This document shows, in pieces, positions 1 through 9,612 of a DNA stretch of 64,000 nt. The translations under genes and the position numbers were made by a program. The stretch spans positions 838,022 to 902,021 of the forward strand of contig NZ_CP132457.1 in NCBI RefSeq assembly GCF_032595875.1, read 5' to 3'. The notes beneath the pieces are model-generated. The model was not told the DNA's origin and did not search any database. It saw only the letters and a program-made list of their open reading frames with translations. The stretch is from Borreliella andersonii. GTDB taxonomy: Bacteria > Spirochaetota > Spirochaetia > Borreliales > Borreliaceae. The number at the start of each line of letters is the position of its first letter. Within the stretch, counting starts at the first letter, position 1.

Positions 1-664
1 CATTACAGATAAAATTTTTTGTAGAATTGGAGCAAGTGATAATATTGCCAAAGGAGAATCCACTTTTTTGGTTGAAATGAATGAAACGGCCAATATTTTA
101 AGGAATGCAACAGAAAAGAGTTTAATAATTATGGATGAGGTCGGAAGAGGTACTAGCACGAACGATGGGCTTGCTATTGCTTATTCTATTATAGAGTATA
201 TTTTAGAGTATATTAAGGCTAGAAGTTTGTTTGCCACGCATTTTCATGAATTGTCGTCTATTAATCATAAAGCTTTTATTAATCTTTCAATGAAAATTGA
301 AAAACAAGGCAACGACCTTGTTTTCTTAAGAGAAGTTGAAGAAAAACCATCTCTTAATTCTTATGGAATTTATGTTGCTCGTATAGCAGGACTTCCTTTA
401 AGGGTAATAGATAGAGCTAATGTTATTCTTGAAAGTTTAGTGGGTCGAGAGGGTGGTTTTTGTTTGGAGTTTCTTCCCCATGTTTCTTCTGATTGCAATG
501 ATAAAGGAGGCTTAAAGAATGACACCGATATTCATATTAAATTAAATGAATATTTGGAGTTAAAGAATTTTATTTCTAGCATAGATATTAATAATGTTAC
601 CCCTTTTCAATCAATAGAACTGTTAAATCAGATTATTTTAAAGGTTGTTTCTCACTCCAGTTAG
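1..664 (+). CDS. mutS: DNA mismatch repair ATPase MutS, C-terminal part (cut by window start)
   Basis: This is the 3' end of mutS; the reading frame is open from base 2, so the gene starts upstream of the window. The protein binds mismatched DNA as a dimer and couples recognition to ATP. The visible part holds the end of the ABC-type ATPase: the Walker B/signature stretch DEVGRGTSTNDG and the following FATHFHEL switch are intact. After the ATPase core the tail lacks any extra domain I can recognise. The stop TAG is followed one base later by the ATG of the comF pseudogene, so the two probably shared a transcript. Mismatch repair in this lineage is otherwise minimal, which I know from the genus rather than from this window. 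Confidence 0.95.
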   Translation, partial: ITDKIFCRIGASDNIAKGESTFLVEMNETANILRNATEKSLIIMDEVGRGTSTNDGLAIAYSIIEYILEYIKARSLFATHFHELSSINHKAFINLSMKIEKQGNDLVFLREVEEKPSLNSYGIYVARIAGLPLRVIDRANVILESLVGREGGFCLEFLPHVSSDCNDKGGLKNDTDIHIKLNEYLELKNFISSIDINNVTPFQSIELLNQIILKVVSHSS

Positions 665-665
665 T

Positions 666-1286
666 ATGAGTTATTTAAATGCTCTAAAGAGCATATTTTT
701 ACCTTTTTGTGTTTTTTGTGGAAGAAGATATGTATCTTCTGATGCTCTTTGTGATCAGTGTAAGTTACTTTTTAATTTTAAAATTAAATTTGATGAGAAT
801 TTGATTTATTTTTTTTGAATATAAAGAGCATTATAAATCTTTAATTTTGTCTTATAAGAGGGATGCTCAAAAGTCAATTGGTAGATTTTTAGCAAGTGGA
901 ATTGCTGAATGTTTAAATGATATTGATTTTGATCAAATAGTAACCGTTCCTTGTAGTTTTAAAAGGAAATTATTTTATGGTTTTGATCATATGGAATACA
1001 TTGGTATTTTATTAAGCCGTTTTGGTTTTAATTATATAAATATTTTTTCAAGGAAGTATGGAAAAAGTCAGAAGTTAATGAAAGGTAATTTCAGATTTGA
1101 AAATCTTGAAAATAAAATTAAATTAAGATCAAAATATAAAAATTTTCAGTTTAAAAAGATTGTTTTGCTTGATGATATTGTTACTACAGGAGCATCTATG
1201 TGCATTTGTGAAGATCTTATTATGCAATTGGGAGCTTATATAAGGTTATAAAGCTTTCGTTGGCTAAATCTTATAATTTGGTTTAA
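666..1286 (+). pseudogene. comF: ComF-type phosphoribosyltransferase, broken by two indels
   Basis: The 5' frame from ATG 666 encodes two ComF-type zinc CxxC pairs (CVFC at residues 15-18, CDQC at 29-32) and then stops at 816-818, directly after a run of eight T (809-816). Removing one T restores a continuous frame into the main body (817 onward), which carries the PRPP-binding motif VLLDDIVTTGAS. A second lesion lies in the TATATA run at 1237-1242: removing one TA replaces the premature stop at 1249 with a typical ComF ending ([10 protein letters not shown]) and a stop at 1284-1286. ComF proteins support DNA uptake in competent bacteria; in non-competent lineages the role is unclear. The T8 could be a sequencing error, but the TA lesion is harder to explain that way. 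I call it a pseudogene. Confidence 0.75.
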
Positions 1287-1335
1287 TGTTGACATTATTT
1301 TTGCTAAGTGTTAACCTTGACTTAAGGTTTAGTTT

Positions 1336-1824
1336 ATGGATTTAATAAGGTTCTTTAAAAGAACCTTATTATTTTTGGGGATGCAGTTGATTAAATGTTT
1401 TAACAAAAATAATGAAGTTTTTAATTTGATAAAAGATTTAACAGGGCGGTTAAATGTTGAGATATTAGAAATTAATATCTTTAGAAATAAAAATAATGGA
1501 AAAATTCAAATAGTTCTTTATAGTAAAGATTTTTCCTTATGTGTTGATTTGTTAACTGATTTGCATAAGATGATTTTATTAATTTTAGAAGCAAATATTA
1601 AATATGGTTTTACTTTAGAGCTTTCTACTCCAGGAATAGATAGAAAAATAAAAAGTGATAGAGAGTTTAAAATTTTTGAAGGCAGAAAGATTAAGTTGAT
1701 GCTAGATAATGAATTTGAAGAAGGTTTTATATTAGAGTCAAAGCCAAAAAGTTTTATTTTTAAAACAGATAGCAAAGAAGTAAATGTTTTTTATAGTGAT
1801 GTTAAGAAGGCCAGATTAGTTTAA
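1336..1824 (+). CDS. rimP: Ribosome maturation factor RimP
   Basis: RimP assists 30S subunit assembly. The 162-residue protein shows the family hallmark [10 protein letters not shown] at residues 94-103, followed by an [11 protein letters not shown] stretch that starts the C-terminal SH3-like domain. Family members are usually 140-170 residues, so length fits. The first ATG at 1336 has AAGG eight bases upstream; a second in-frame ATG at 1381 would drop 15 hydrophobic/basic residues and begin closer to where homologues align, so the start is uncertain. It stands immediately before nusA, the normal rimP-nusA-infB order. A TTGACA box at 1289-1294 lies upstream, but I see no good -10 at the right distance. 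Confidence 0.88.
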   Translation: MDLIRFFKRTLLFLGMQLIKCFNKNNEVFNLIKDLTGRLNVEILEINIFRNKNNGKIQIVLYSKDFSLCVDLLTDLHKMILLILEANIKYGFTLELSTPGIDRKIKSDREFKIFEGRKIKLMLDNEFEEGFILESKPKSFIFKTDSKEVNVFYSDVKKARLV

Positions 1825-1837
1825 GGAGGAAGTTTTA

Positions 1838-3286
1838 ATGATAAAGGGCACGGGACATATGATTGTAAATATTGCAAATGATCGTGGCATGAGTATAGAT
1901 TCTATTAGAAAAACAATTAAAGAATCGGTATTAATAGCTTATAAGAAGTATTTTGGAAGCAATGAGAATGCTTTTGTTAAGTTTGATGATGATACTGGAG
2001 ATTTGTCTGTTTATGCAAAAAAGAAAATTGTAAAAGAGGTAAAAGATTCTTTGCTTGAAATATTAGAAAAAGATATTTCAAAGGAAAATATTGTAGAAAG
2101 TGGTTATGCGTACATTGAAATTAATCCTAAAGTTTTTGATAGGCTTTCTATTCAGGTTGCAAAACAAAGAACCAAAAATGATTTACAAGGAATTGAGGAC
2201 AATGAAATTTTATCAGAGTTTAAAAGCAAGTTAAATAAGGTTGTTATTGGGTACGTTCAACAAAATAGAAATGGTGATCTTTATGTTAATCTTGGCAATA
2301 CGGATGGTGTAATTCCCAAGAAGTATCAGTCGCCAAGAGAAGTTTATAATTTAAATGATAAGATTAGGGTTTTAGTTTATAATGTCAAAAAGGGTAGAAA
2401 TGGCATTGAAGTTATTCTTTCTAGAACCCATCCAAAGTTTATTGAAGAGCTTTTGTCGCTTGAAATACCAGAAATTGAAGAGGGTATTATCAAGATTCAT
2501 AAAATAGTTCGCGATCCTGGTTACAGAATAAAAGTTGCTGTTTATTCTGAAAAAGAAGAGATTGATCCTGTTGGTCCTTGTATAGGGCAAAAAGGAGTCA
2601 GAATTCAATCTATAATCAAGGAACTTGAAGGAGAAAAAATTGATATTATCCCTTATAGCAAGGATATTAAAGAATTTATAAAGGATTCTTTAACTCCTGC
2701 AAAGATAGAACATGTTTATATTCTTGACGAAGATTTGCATAAAGCTTTAGTAGTTGTTAGTGATGATCAACTTTCTCTTGCTATAGGTAAAATGGGGCAA
2801 AATGTTAGGCTTGCTAATAGACTTCTTGACTGGGCTATTGATGTTAAAACTAGCAGTCAGTTTGCAGAGATGAAAGCTAATTCGGAATTCAAGCAAGAAA
2901 CACTCGAAATGTTTGATAAAGTTATGCAGGATACTTCTGAAGAGGAGCAATTTGAAGAGATCAGAAAAATAAGTGATCTTAGATTACTCGATTCTTCTGT
3001 GATTTCTAATTTATCAAAAGAGGGGTTTGATGATATTAACAATTTTTTACAAGCAGATGAAAGCGTGCTTTTTAATCTTGGGGTAAGTTATGAAAAGCAA
3101 GAAGAAATTAACAAAATATTAAAAGAGGGGATGATAATAATTACTAATGACAATGATGATTCTATGGGAAAGGTAGAAGAAGGTGAAGAGCTTCTTTGTC
3201 CAGAGTGCGGTGTTGTTATTAATGAAAATATGACCTCCTGTCCGGGTTGTAAAATAGGGCTTAGTTTTGAGTTTGAGGAGGAGTAG
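1838..3286 (+). CDS. nusA: Transcription termination/antitermination factor NusA with a C-terminal zinc-ribbon-like tail
   Basis: NusA binds RNA polymerase and nascent RNA and controls pausing, termination and antitermination. The order visible is an N-terminal polymerase-binding domain (about 1-125), an S1 domain (about 132-200), KH1 with GPCIGQKGVRIQ near 247-258, and KH2 with AIGKMGQNVR near 315-324. Instead of the E. coli acidic repeats, the tail ends in a paired-cysteine motif: C454, C457, C468 and C471 in a CPEC…CPGC arrangement, which looks like a zinc ribbon. The start ATG follows a strong AAGGAGGA. It is separated from rimP by 13 bases and its stop is 2 bases before the infB TTG, so it is part of the same operon. 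Confidence 0.95.
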   Translation: MIKGTGHMIVNIANDRGMSIDSIRKTIKESVLIAYKKYFGSNENAFVKFDDDTGDLSVYAKKKIVKEVKDSLLEILEKDISKENIVESGYAYIEINPKVFDRLSIQVAKQRTKNDLQGIEDNEILSEFKSKLNKVVIGYVQQNRNGDLYVNLGNTDGVIPKKYQSPREVYNLNDKIRVLVYNVKKGRNGIEVILSRTHPKFIEELLSLEIPEIEEGIIKIHKIVRDPGYRIKVAVYSEKEEIDPVGPCIGQKGVRIQSIIKELEGEKIDIIPYSKDIKEFIKDSLTPAKIEHVYILDEDLHKALVVVSDDQLSLAIGKMGQNVRLANRLLDWAIDVKTSSQFAEMKANSEFKQETLEMFDKVMQDTSEEEQFEEIRKISDLRLLDSSVISNLSKEGFDDINNFLQADESVLFNLGVSYEKQEEINKILKEGMIIITNDNDDSMGKVEEGEELLCPECGVVINENMTSCPGCKIGLSFEFEEE

Positions 3287-3288
3287 GT

Positions 3289-5748
3289 TTGTCGAAAAAT
3301 ATAGATGATATTAAAAATGAAGATGGCAAAAAGATTAAGATTATTAAGTTAAAAAAGAAGGTGGTGAAAATTGTAACACATAATGATTTAAGTGTTAAAA
3401 ATGATTCAAATAGCTCTGTTGATTTGCATAAACACAACAACAAAACTGAATATTTACAAAATAGAGATAACAACAGAACTGGTGGATATTTTCAAAATAG
3501 GGACAACAGAACTGGTGGGTATTCGCAAAGCAGGGACAACAGAACTGGTGGATATTTTCAAAATAGGGATAACAGAGCTGGTGGATATTCACAGAGCAGC
3601 AGGGATAACAGAACTGGTGGGTATTCACAAAACAGGGACAAGAGAACTGGTGGGTATTTTCAAAACAGAGACAGCTCAGCCTCTCAATATCAAGGCTCAG
3701 CAAAGAAAACATATGTTGCCAAAAATAATTCTCAGAATAAATATGCTACTACTTCTATGTCTTTTAGAAGAGTTATAAAAACCAAAGTTCCTGTTATTGT
3801 TAGCAGCACATCTTCAACAGATTCTGAGAATAGCAAAGAGTTAAATCGTAAGCTTGGTGAGAAAAAAAAACAGCAACAAGAGAGTCAAAAAAGCTATAAG
3901 AGAAAAAAAGCAGAAACTGAGAGCAAGACAATTGAACAAAAAGTTTTTGAACAACTTCAAAAAAAGAAAAGAGAAAATTTAGCTAATCCTATTCCAAAGT
4001 CGATTGACATTATGGGTAGCATTACTGTTTCTGATCTTGCAAGAAAGATGAATTTAAAATCTTCTGATTTGATTGCTAAATTAATGGCTTTGGGCGTAAT
4101 GGCCACTATTAATGAAAAAATAGATTCTGATACGGCAACTATTTTAGTTGAAGAATATGGTTCAAAAGTTAATGTTGTCTCTATTTATGATGAAACGGTT
4201 ATAGAGGAAGAAGTGGAGGATCAAACTAAAAGAATTGAAAAACCTCCTGTTATTACAATAATGGGTCATGTTGATCATGGCAAGACTAAACTACTCTCTG
4301 TGCTTCAAAATATAGATATAAATCAAAGAGAGTCTGGTGGCATTACTCAGCATATTGGAGCTTATACTATTGTTTATAATGATCGAGAAATAACATTTTT
4401 AGATACTCCTGGTCATGAGGCTTTTACTATGATGAGAAGTCGTGGGGCTCAAGTTACAGACATTGTTGTTCTTGTTGTCTCAGCAATAGATGGTGTTATG
4501 CCTCAAACTATTGAAGCCATAAGTCATGCAAAAGAAGCAAATGTTCCAATTATTGTTGCTATAAATAAGATTGATTTGCCAGATTCAAATCCTGATAAGA
4601 TTAAGCACCAGCTTTCAGAATACGACTTGGTACCTGAGGACTGGGGGGGAGACACCATTTTTGTGCTGATTTCTGCTCTTAAAAAGATAGGAATTTCTGA
4701 ACTTCTTGATATGATTCTTTTACAGTCAGATATGATGTTATTAAAAGCAAACCCGTCCAAAAGAGCTATTGGAAAAGTACTTGATGCCAAGATTGATTTA
4801 GGGCGTGGAATAGTTTGTTCTGTTATTATTGAGGATGGAACCCTTTATGTGGGAGATTCTTTTGTGGGTGGGGCGTGCTATGGTAAAGTTAAAGCATTAA
4901 TTAGTGACAAGGGTGTTTCTGTTAAGAGTGTTGGACCTGCTAAAGCCATTAGTGTTTTAGGATTTTCTTCAATGCCTCAGGCTGGGGATCCTTTTCAAGT
5001 AACTAAAACTGAAAAAGAGGCAAAATTGATTAGTTCTAAAAGACAAGATCTTAAAAAATATGAATCTTCTAAAAATGTAAAGAAAGTTACCATGTTAAAT
5101 CTTTATGATTCAATCAAAGAAGGAACGCTAAAAGAGCTTAAAATAATTTTAAAAGCAGATGTTCAAGGTTCAGTCGAAGCTTTAAAGAATTCTCTTGAAA
5201 AATTAACAAACGATGAGGTTCGAGTAAGAGTTGTGCATTCATCAGCAGGGGTAATAACTGAAACAGATATTAGTTTTGCTTCTGCAAGCGATGCTATTGT
5301 TATTGGATTTCATGTAAGGCCTACTGCAAAAGCTCAAGTATTAGCAGATCAGGAAAAAGTTGAGATTAGAAAGTACAATATTATTTATGATGCTATAAAT
5401 GATGTTAAATCAGTTCTTGAGGGAATGCTTGAGCCAGATGTTGAGCAGCAGTTTATTGGCTTTGCTGAAGTGAGAGCAGTAATAAATGTTCCTAAAATCG
5501 GGGTAATAGCTGGTTGTTATGTTTCTCAGGGACTAATAAAGCGAGATGCGATTACTAATGTAATGAGAGATGGCTTGCAGATTCATTCCGGCAAAATTTC
5601 GTCTTTAAAGCGATTTAAAGATGATGTTAAAGAAGTTGCTGAGCAATATGAGTGTGGTGTTGTGATTGATAATTATGCTAATATTAAAGAAGGAGATATA
5701 ATTGAAGCATTTGAGGTAAAAAAGGTGAAAAAATCTTTTAAAACTTAG
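3289..5748 (+). CDS. infB: Translation initiation factor IF-2
   Basis: IF-2 is the GTPase that places initiator tRNA on the 30S subunit and promotes subunit joining. The 819-residue protein starts at TTG 3289, two bases after nusA. GTPase motifs are intact: GHVDHGKT at 326-333, DTPGH at 372-376 and NKID at 426-429, followed by the usual beta-barrel and C-terminal fMet-tRNA-binding domains. The N-terminal third is the variable, basic, low-complexity part. It contains a tandem repeat of about 11 residues (units like [11 protein letters not shown]) at roughly residues 58-128. Downstream of the repeat is a lysine/glutamine-rich helix and a conserved IF2N-like segment (about 242-300). The repeat-driven alternative frames on both strands are artefacts. 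Confidence 0.97.
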   Translation: MSKNIDDIKNEDGKKIKIIKLKKKVVKIVTHNDLSVKNDSNSSVDLHKHNNKTEYLQNRDNNRTGGYFQNRDNRTGGYSQSRDNRTGGYFQNRDNRAGGYSQSSRDNRTGGYSQNRDKRTGGYFQNRDSSASQYQGSAKKTYVAKNNSQNKYATTSMSFRRVIKTKVPVIVSSTSSTDSENSKELNRKLGEKKKQQQESQKSYKRKKAETESKTIEQKVFEQLQKKKRENLANPIPKSIDIMGSITVSDLARKMNLKSSDLIAKLMALGVMATINEKIDSDTATILVEEYGSKVNVVSIYDETVIEEEVEDQTKRIEKPPVITIMGHVDHGKTKLLSVLQNIDINQRESGGITQHIGAYTIVYNDREITFLDTPGHEAFTMMRSRGAQVTDIVVLVVSAIDGVMPQTIEAISHAKEANVPIIVAINKIDLPDSNPDKIKHQLSEYDLVPEDWGGDTIFVLISALKKIGISELLDMILLQSDMMLLKANPSKRAIGKVLDAKIDLGRGIVCSVIIEDGTLYVGDSFVGGACYGKVKALISDKGVSVKSVGPAKAISVLGFSSMPQAGDPFQVTKTEKEAKLISSKRQDLKKYESSKNVKKVTMLNLYDSIKEGTLKELKIILKADVQGSVEALKNSLEKLTNDEVRVRVVHSSAGVITETDISFASASDAIVIGFHVRPTAKAQVLADQEKVEIRKYNIIYDAINDVKSVLEGMLEPDVEQQFIGFAEVRAVINVPKIGVIAGCYVSQGLIKRDAITNVMRDGLQIHSGKISSLKRFKDDVKEVAEQYECGVVIDNYANIKEGDIIEAFEVKKVKKSFKT
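3460..3672 (+). repeat. 33-bp tandem repeat array inside infB
   Basis: About six consecutive units of 33 bp (one of 36 bp) encode 11-residue copies of the pattern N-R-D-N-R-T-G-G-Y-(F/S)-Q, then fade into a degenerate copy. The units differ by third-position and a few codon changes, for example an Ala for Thr in one copy and a duplicated Ser in another. The repeat keeps the reading frame, so copy-number change would alter only the length of the flexible IF-2 N-terminus. Confidence 0.9.
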
Positions 5749-5771
5749 TATTGTTTTATTTATATGTGTTT

Positions 5772-6134
5772 ATGTATAAGGATATTAAAAAGTTTAAGCT
5801 TGAAAGTTTTATTGCTCAAGAAATTGGCAATTTAATAGTAAGCGGGGAGATTAAAGATCCCAGGATTCATTCATTTTTAACCGTGGTTAAAGTAGAATTT
5901 TCAAAAGATTTAATAAATGCTAAAGTGTTTGTGGGCTCTATTAAAGAAGGTGCTTCTTTGGACAATGCAGTTAAAGCTTTAAATAGAGCTAAGGGATTTA
6001 TTCAAAGTCAAATTATTAAGCGAATTAAAGTTAGAAGTACTCCTAAATTATTATTTGTTAAGGATGATTCTCTTTCTAAATCATTTTATGTTAATAAGTT
6101 GATTGAAGGATTAAATACCACAAGAGAGAATTAA
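5772..6134 (+). CDS. rbfA: 30S ribosome-binding factor RbfA
   Basis: RbfA is a cold-shock-associated factor that binds immature 30S subunits near the 16S rRNA 5' helix. The 120-residue product has the KH-type family signature EIKDPRI…[13 protein letters not shown]…AKVFV. I start it at ATG 5772 because the N-terminus ([12 protein letters not shown]) then aligns with other RbfA proteins; an in-frame TTG at 5751, three bases after the infB stop, would add seven hydrophobic residues. Neither has a clear Shine-Dalgarno, which suggests translational coupling to infB. It lies between infB and truB, the standard order. Confidence 0.9.
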   Translation: MYKDIKKFKLESFIAQEIGNLIVSGEIKDPRIHSFLTVVKVEFSKDLINAKVFVGSIKEGASLDNAVKALNRAKGFIQSQIIKRIKVRSTPKLLFVKDDSLSKSFYVNKLIEGLNTTREN

Positions 6135-6136
6135 GT

Positions 6137-6985
6137 TTGGAAAATGGATTCCTTTTAATTAATAAAGAGCAAGGTAAAACTTCTTTTGAAACTCTTTCCC
6201 TTGTGAAGAAATATTTTAATACAAATCGTGTTGGGCATGCTGGTACACTTGATAAATTTGCAAGTGGAATTTTGATTGGTCTTGTAGGAAAATGTACAAA
6301 GCTTTCAAGCTATTTTACTTCTTTAGATAAGGAGTATATAGCGGAATTTAGATTTGGATTAGAAACAGATACTCTTGATCCAAATGGAAAAATAGTTGGT
6401 AAAACAGATTATATCCCTAATTTAGAAGATATAGATTTAAAGCTTAAAGAGTTTGTAGGAGAGATTTATCAAAGTCCTCCTAGATTTTCTTCTGTTCATA
6501 TTGATGGCAGCAGGGCTTATAAACTTGCTTTGAATGGAAAGTTTTTTGAAATTAAAAAACGAAGGGTGAATATTTATAGTATTCAAATATTAAGCTATGA
6601 TTTTAGTTCTTCTTTGCTTAGTTTGAAAATTAACTGTTCTAAGGGCACCTATATAAGGAGTATTGCAAGGGATTTGGCTTATTCATTAAATTCTCGTGCA
6701 TATGTTAGTAATTTAAAAAGAACTAAAGTAGGTATGTTTAGATTAAAAGATTCTACATTGTGTGAAAATTTAAGTAAAATCTCCTTAATTAGTCTAGAAT
6801 CTTTAAAAAGTTTTGAAAAGGTTTACATTGATCATAATAAGATAAATCTTGTTAAAAATGGTGTTTATTTTGAAATTAAAATCAATATTGATGAATTTAA
6901 GATTTTAAAATCCAGAGAAGAGAAAATATTAGCAGTAATTCAAGGAGTGAGTTTGAATAAATACAAATATGTTATTATATTATAA
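6137..6985 (+). CDS. truB: tRNA pseudouridine-55 synthase TruB
   Basis: TruB converts U55 in the T-loop of tRNAs to pseudouridine. The catalytic motif GHAGTLDKFASG is present, with the nucleophile at Asp39. Further family stretches are the RFGLETDTLD and SPPRFSSVHIDG segments and CSKGTYIRSIARDL. Length (282 residues) is slightly short of the bacterial norm of about 300 because the C-terminal PUA-like region is brief. The start is TTG 6137, two bases after the rbfA stop, so it is translationally coupled. The downstream 170-base gap holds a new promoter and leader for rpsO. Confidence 0.94.
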   Translation: MENGFLLINKEQGKTSFETLSLVKKYFNTNRVGHAGTLDKFASGILIGLVGKCTKLSSYFTSLDKEYIAEFRFGLETDTLDPNGKIVGKTDYIPNLEDIDLKLKEFVGEIYQSPPRFSSVHIDGSRAYKLALNGKFFEIKKRRVNIYSIQILSYDFSSSLLSLKINCSKGTYIRSIARDLAYSLNSRAYVSNLKRTKVGMFRLKDSTLCENLSKISLISLESLKSFEKVYIDHNKINLVKNGVYFEIKINIDEFKILKSREEKILAVIQGVSLNKYKYVIIL

Positions 6986-7053
6986 TTTTATATTTGTTTT
7001 TTAAACAATTTAATAATTTTTTATTAAAAATGACCTGAAAGGATAAATTACTT

Positions 7054-7082
7054 TTGTTATTTTTAGGAAAAAATATTATAAT
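7054..7082 (+). promoter_or_regulatory. Probable sigma-70 promoter for rpsO-pnp
   Basis: A TTGTTA -35 box (7054-7059) and a perfect TATAAT -10 box (7077-7082) are separated by 17 bases, the optimal spacing. Transcription would begin around 7089, giving an untranslated leader of roughly 70 bases before the rpsO ATG. The site lies in the only sizeable gap within the ribosome/RNA cluster. Confidence 0.65.
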
Positions 7083-7103
7083 CTATCGTAGTAGTTATTT
7101 TAA

Positions 7104-7139
7104 ATTATAGCAAGAGGTTTGTTAAGGCTTTGCTATAAT
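7104..7139 (+). promoter_or_regulatory. Leader hairpin in the rpsO 5' untranslated region
   Basis: ATTATAGCAA (7104-7113) and TTGCTATAAT (7130-7139) form a perfect 10-bp inverted repeat around a 16-base loop. The hairpin ends five bases before the UAGGAG ribosome-binding site (7144-7149) of rpsO. It would be inside the transcript from the promoter at 7054-7082. S15 is known to autoregulate through structured leaders in several phyla, so this is a candidate control element. The second arm also looks like an extended -10 (TGCTATAAT), but a start from it would fall on the ribosome-binding site. Confidence 0.5.
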
Positions 7140-7156
7140 GGTATAGGAGTTGCTTT

Positions 7157-7423
7157 ATGATAGATAAAAAGCAAAAGCAAAAAATAGTTTCTGAATTTGG
7201 AAAAAATGAAAGTGATACTGGTTCTGTTGAGGTTCAGATTGCGCTTATTACAGGTAGGATAAAGTATTTAACTGAGCATTTAAAGATAAATAAAAAAGAT
7301 CATAGTTCAAAAAGAGGTTTGTTAAAGTTGGTAGGGCAAAGGCGAAGTTTATTGCGGTATTATCAGAAAAAAGATTTAGAGGCTTACAGGGTTTTGATAT
7401 CTAAACTTGGTCTTAGAAAATAA
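7157..7423 (+). CDS. rpsO: 30S ribosomal protein uS15
   Basis: uS15 binds the 16S rRNA three-way junction early in assembly and contributes to an intersubunit bridge. The 88-residue protein has the full family pattern: [24 protein letters not shown], the [20 protein letters not shown] motif (positions about 45-65), and a C-terminal LISKLGLRK. The start ATG follows UAGGAG at a normal distance. It precedes pnp with a 14-base gap, the conserved rpsO-pnp pairing, and has its own promoter and leader hairpin. Confidence 0.97.
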   Translation: MIDKKQKQKIVSEFGKNESDTGSVEVQIALITGRIKYLTEHLKINKKDHSSKRGLLKLVGQRRSLLRYYQKKDLEAYRVLISKLGLRK

Positions 7424-7437
7424 AAAGAGGTTGAATT

Positions 7438-9606
7438 TTGAGGAAAATATTAAAATTGAAAATAGGCGGAGACGAGTTAGTGTTTGAGACAGGATTTATG
7501 GCCAAACAGGCTAATGGATCGGTTCTTGCAACTTATGGGGGATCTTCTGTTCTTGCAACTGTTTGTTGCTCGAGTAGCGTGAGGGAAGATTTGGATTTTG
7601 TTCCGCTTTCTGTTGAATACAATGAGAAATATTATGCAGCTGGTAAAATTCCGGGAGGATTTATCAAAAGAGAAGGAAAACCAAAGGATAAAGAGATACT
7701 TGTTTCCAGGTTAATAGATAGGCCCATGAGGCCTCTTTTTGATAAAAGATTTGGTCGAGAAATTCAAGTAATTCCTACGACTTTAGCTACAGATCAGCTC
7801 AATCCTCCTGATATTGTTGGAATGAATGCTGCTTTTACGGCAGTTTATTTGTCAGATATTCCGTTTAACGGTCCAATTGCGGCTGTTAGAATGGTTTATT
7901 TGAATGGGAAGTTTATAGTAAATCCTTCCTTTGAAGAGATTCATGATTCTGATCTTGATATTGTTGTTGCCGGAAGTTTAAATGGAATTACTATGGTAGA
8001 AGGTGGTGCTAATGAGGTTAGTGAGGATATTTTGCTCTCAGCAATAGATGGTGCGCATGAGTATATTAAACAAATTTGTAATGCTCAAAAAGAATTTTTA
8101 GATATTGTAGGCAAGAAGGAAAAACTTCCTTTAGCTTTTGAAGAAAAAATATTTGAGTTTAAAGAGGAGCTTAGAGATTTTGTTTATGCTGATCTTAAAG
8201 AAGCTTGCTTTGTTAAGGGAAAGCTTAATAGAGATAAAGCTATAACTTTGCTGCGAAATAAATCTTATGAGTATTTTTCTTCTCTTGAGAAATTGACTGA
8301 TAGTAATGAGTCTCTTTTTCATAAAGCTTTTGATGATTTTGAGAAGGAGATTGTTAGAAATTCAATTCTTAATGATAATATTAGAACAGATGGCAGAACT
8401 CCCGGTGAGATTAGAGATATTATTTCAGAAGTTGATATTTTAAGTAGAACGCATGGGTCTGCACTTTTTACAAGGGGAGAGACGCAAGCCTTAGCGGTAA
8501 CTACTCTTGGTACAAGCATTGATGAGCAAATAATGGATGATATTGATGGCGATAAGCGCCTTAATTTTATGCTCCATTATAATTTCCCTCCATTTTCAGT
8601 TGGCGAGACTGGTAGACTTATAACCGGCAGGCGTGAGATTGGACATGGTCATTTGGCTCAAAGAGCTTTAGAATCAATGATTCCTGAAAAAAATGATTTT
8701 CCTTATACTATTAGAGTAGTTTCTGAAGTTTTAGAGTCTAATGGATCTTCTTCAATGGCTACTGTTTGTGCTGGGAGCATGTCTTTAATGTCAGCAGGGG
8801 TGCCTGTTAAAGAGCAAGTTGCAGGAATAGCTATGGGACTTATTAGCGAAGGGGATAAATATGTAGTTTTAAGTGATATTCTTGGAGAAGAGGATCATTT
8901 AGGTGATATGGACTTTAAAGTGGCTGGTACGAAAAATGGGATTACTGGGTTCCAAATGGATATAAAGATTGAAAATGTTACTAAAAATTTAATGAGGGAT
9001 GCTCTTGAGCAGGCAAGAATAGGTAGAATACATATATTATCTATTATGAATACTGTAATTTCTAATTCAAGAGTTGGTATATCTAAGTATGCTCCCAAAA
9101 TTGTTCAACTTCAAATTGATATTGACAAGATATCTCTTGTAATAGGATCTACTGGAAAAACCGTTAAGGCTATAACAGATGAATTTGAAGTTAAGGTTCA
9201 AATTGAACAGAATGGAAAAATTATTCTTTTCGGGGATGATGATTTTAAGATCCAAAAGGCTAAAGAAAGAATAGAAAGTATTGTAAGAGATCCAAAGGTG
9301 GGCGAAATTTATGAAGGAACTGTTAAAAAGATTAATAGCTTTGGGGCTTTTATTGAACTTACTCCTGCAAAGGAAGGATTTTTAAGTACTCGTTTGAGAC
9401 CCAGAGACAGCAAGTATGGTTCTGGAAGACTTGGAAATAGTAATAGGTATTCTAGATTTGGTGGGGGTGTAGATAATGTAAGAGGTAATGTGGGGTTAGT
9501 TCGACCTCCAAAACTAGAAGAAGGTCAGCGAATTAAAGTGAGAATAATTGATATAGACAAATTTGGGAAAATTGATCTTGAAATTGTTAGAGATAAAGAT
9601 TATTAA
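7438..9606 (+). CDS. pnp: Polyribonucleotide nucleotidyltransferase (PNPase)
   Basis: PNPase degrades RNA 3' to 5' using phosphate and can add tails in reverse; it forms a trimer. The 722-residue protein has two RNase PH-like halves, with the catalytic second half containing [14 protein letters not shown] and the [13 protein letters not shown] metal site. A KH domain (about 555-610, [13 protein letters not shown]) and an S1 domain (from residue 622, [11 protein letters not shown]) follow. The S1 domain is unusual: in place of the short HISE loop it has about 35 residues rich in Gly, Arg, Ser and Tyr before resuming at [12 protein letters not shown]. The start is TTG with AAAGAGG upstream. Confidence 0.96.
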   Translation: MRKILKLKIGGDELVFETGFMAKQANGSVLATYGGSSVLATVCCSSSVREDLDFVPLSVEYNEKYYAAGKIPGGFIKREGKPKDKEILVSRLIDRPMRPLFDKRFGREIQVIPTTLATDQLNPPDIVGMNAAFTAVYLSDIPFNGPIAAVRMVYLNGKFIVNPSFEEIHDSDLDIVVAGSLNGITMVEGGANEVSEDILLSAIDGAHEYIKQICNAQKEFLDIVGKKEKLPLAFEEKIFEFKEELRDFVYADLKEACFVKGKLNRDKAITLLRNKSYEYFSSLEKLTDSNESLFHKAFDDFEKEIVRNSILNDNIRTDGRTPGEIRDIISEVDILSRTHGSALFTRGETQALAVTTLGTSIDEQIMDDIDGDKRLNFMLHYNFPPFSVGETGRLITGRREIGHGHLAQRALESMIPEKNDFPYTIRVVSEVLESNGSSSMATVCAGSMSLMSAGVPVKEQVAGIAMGLISEGDKYVVLSDILGEEDHLGDMDFKVAGTKNGITGFQMDIKIENVTKNLMRDALEQARIGRIHILSIMNTVISNSRVGISKYAPKIVQLQIDIDKISLVIGSTGKTVKAITDEFEVKVQIEQNGKIILFGDDDFKIQKAKERIESIVRDPKVGEIYEGTVKKINSFGAFIELTPAKEGFLSTRLRPRDSKYGSGRLGNSNRYSRFGGGVDNVRGNVGLVRPPKLEEGQRIKVRIIDIDKFGKIDLEIVRDKDY

Positions 9607-9612
9607 AATAAT

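Noticed and set aside
1289..1317. TTGACA box as rimP promoter
   Set aside because: No acceptable -10 box lies at 16-18 bases; the sequence at that place is TTAACC/TAACCT.
3392..3778. Alternative frames on both strands inside infB
   Set aside because: They arise from the tandem repeat, which keeps all frames open; composition and homology support only the IF-2 frame.
7129..7140. Extended -10 (TGCTATAAT) as a second rpsO promoter
   Set aside because: A start from it would remove or split the ribosome-binding site; the bases are better explained as the hairpin's second arm.
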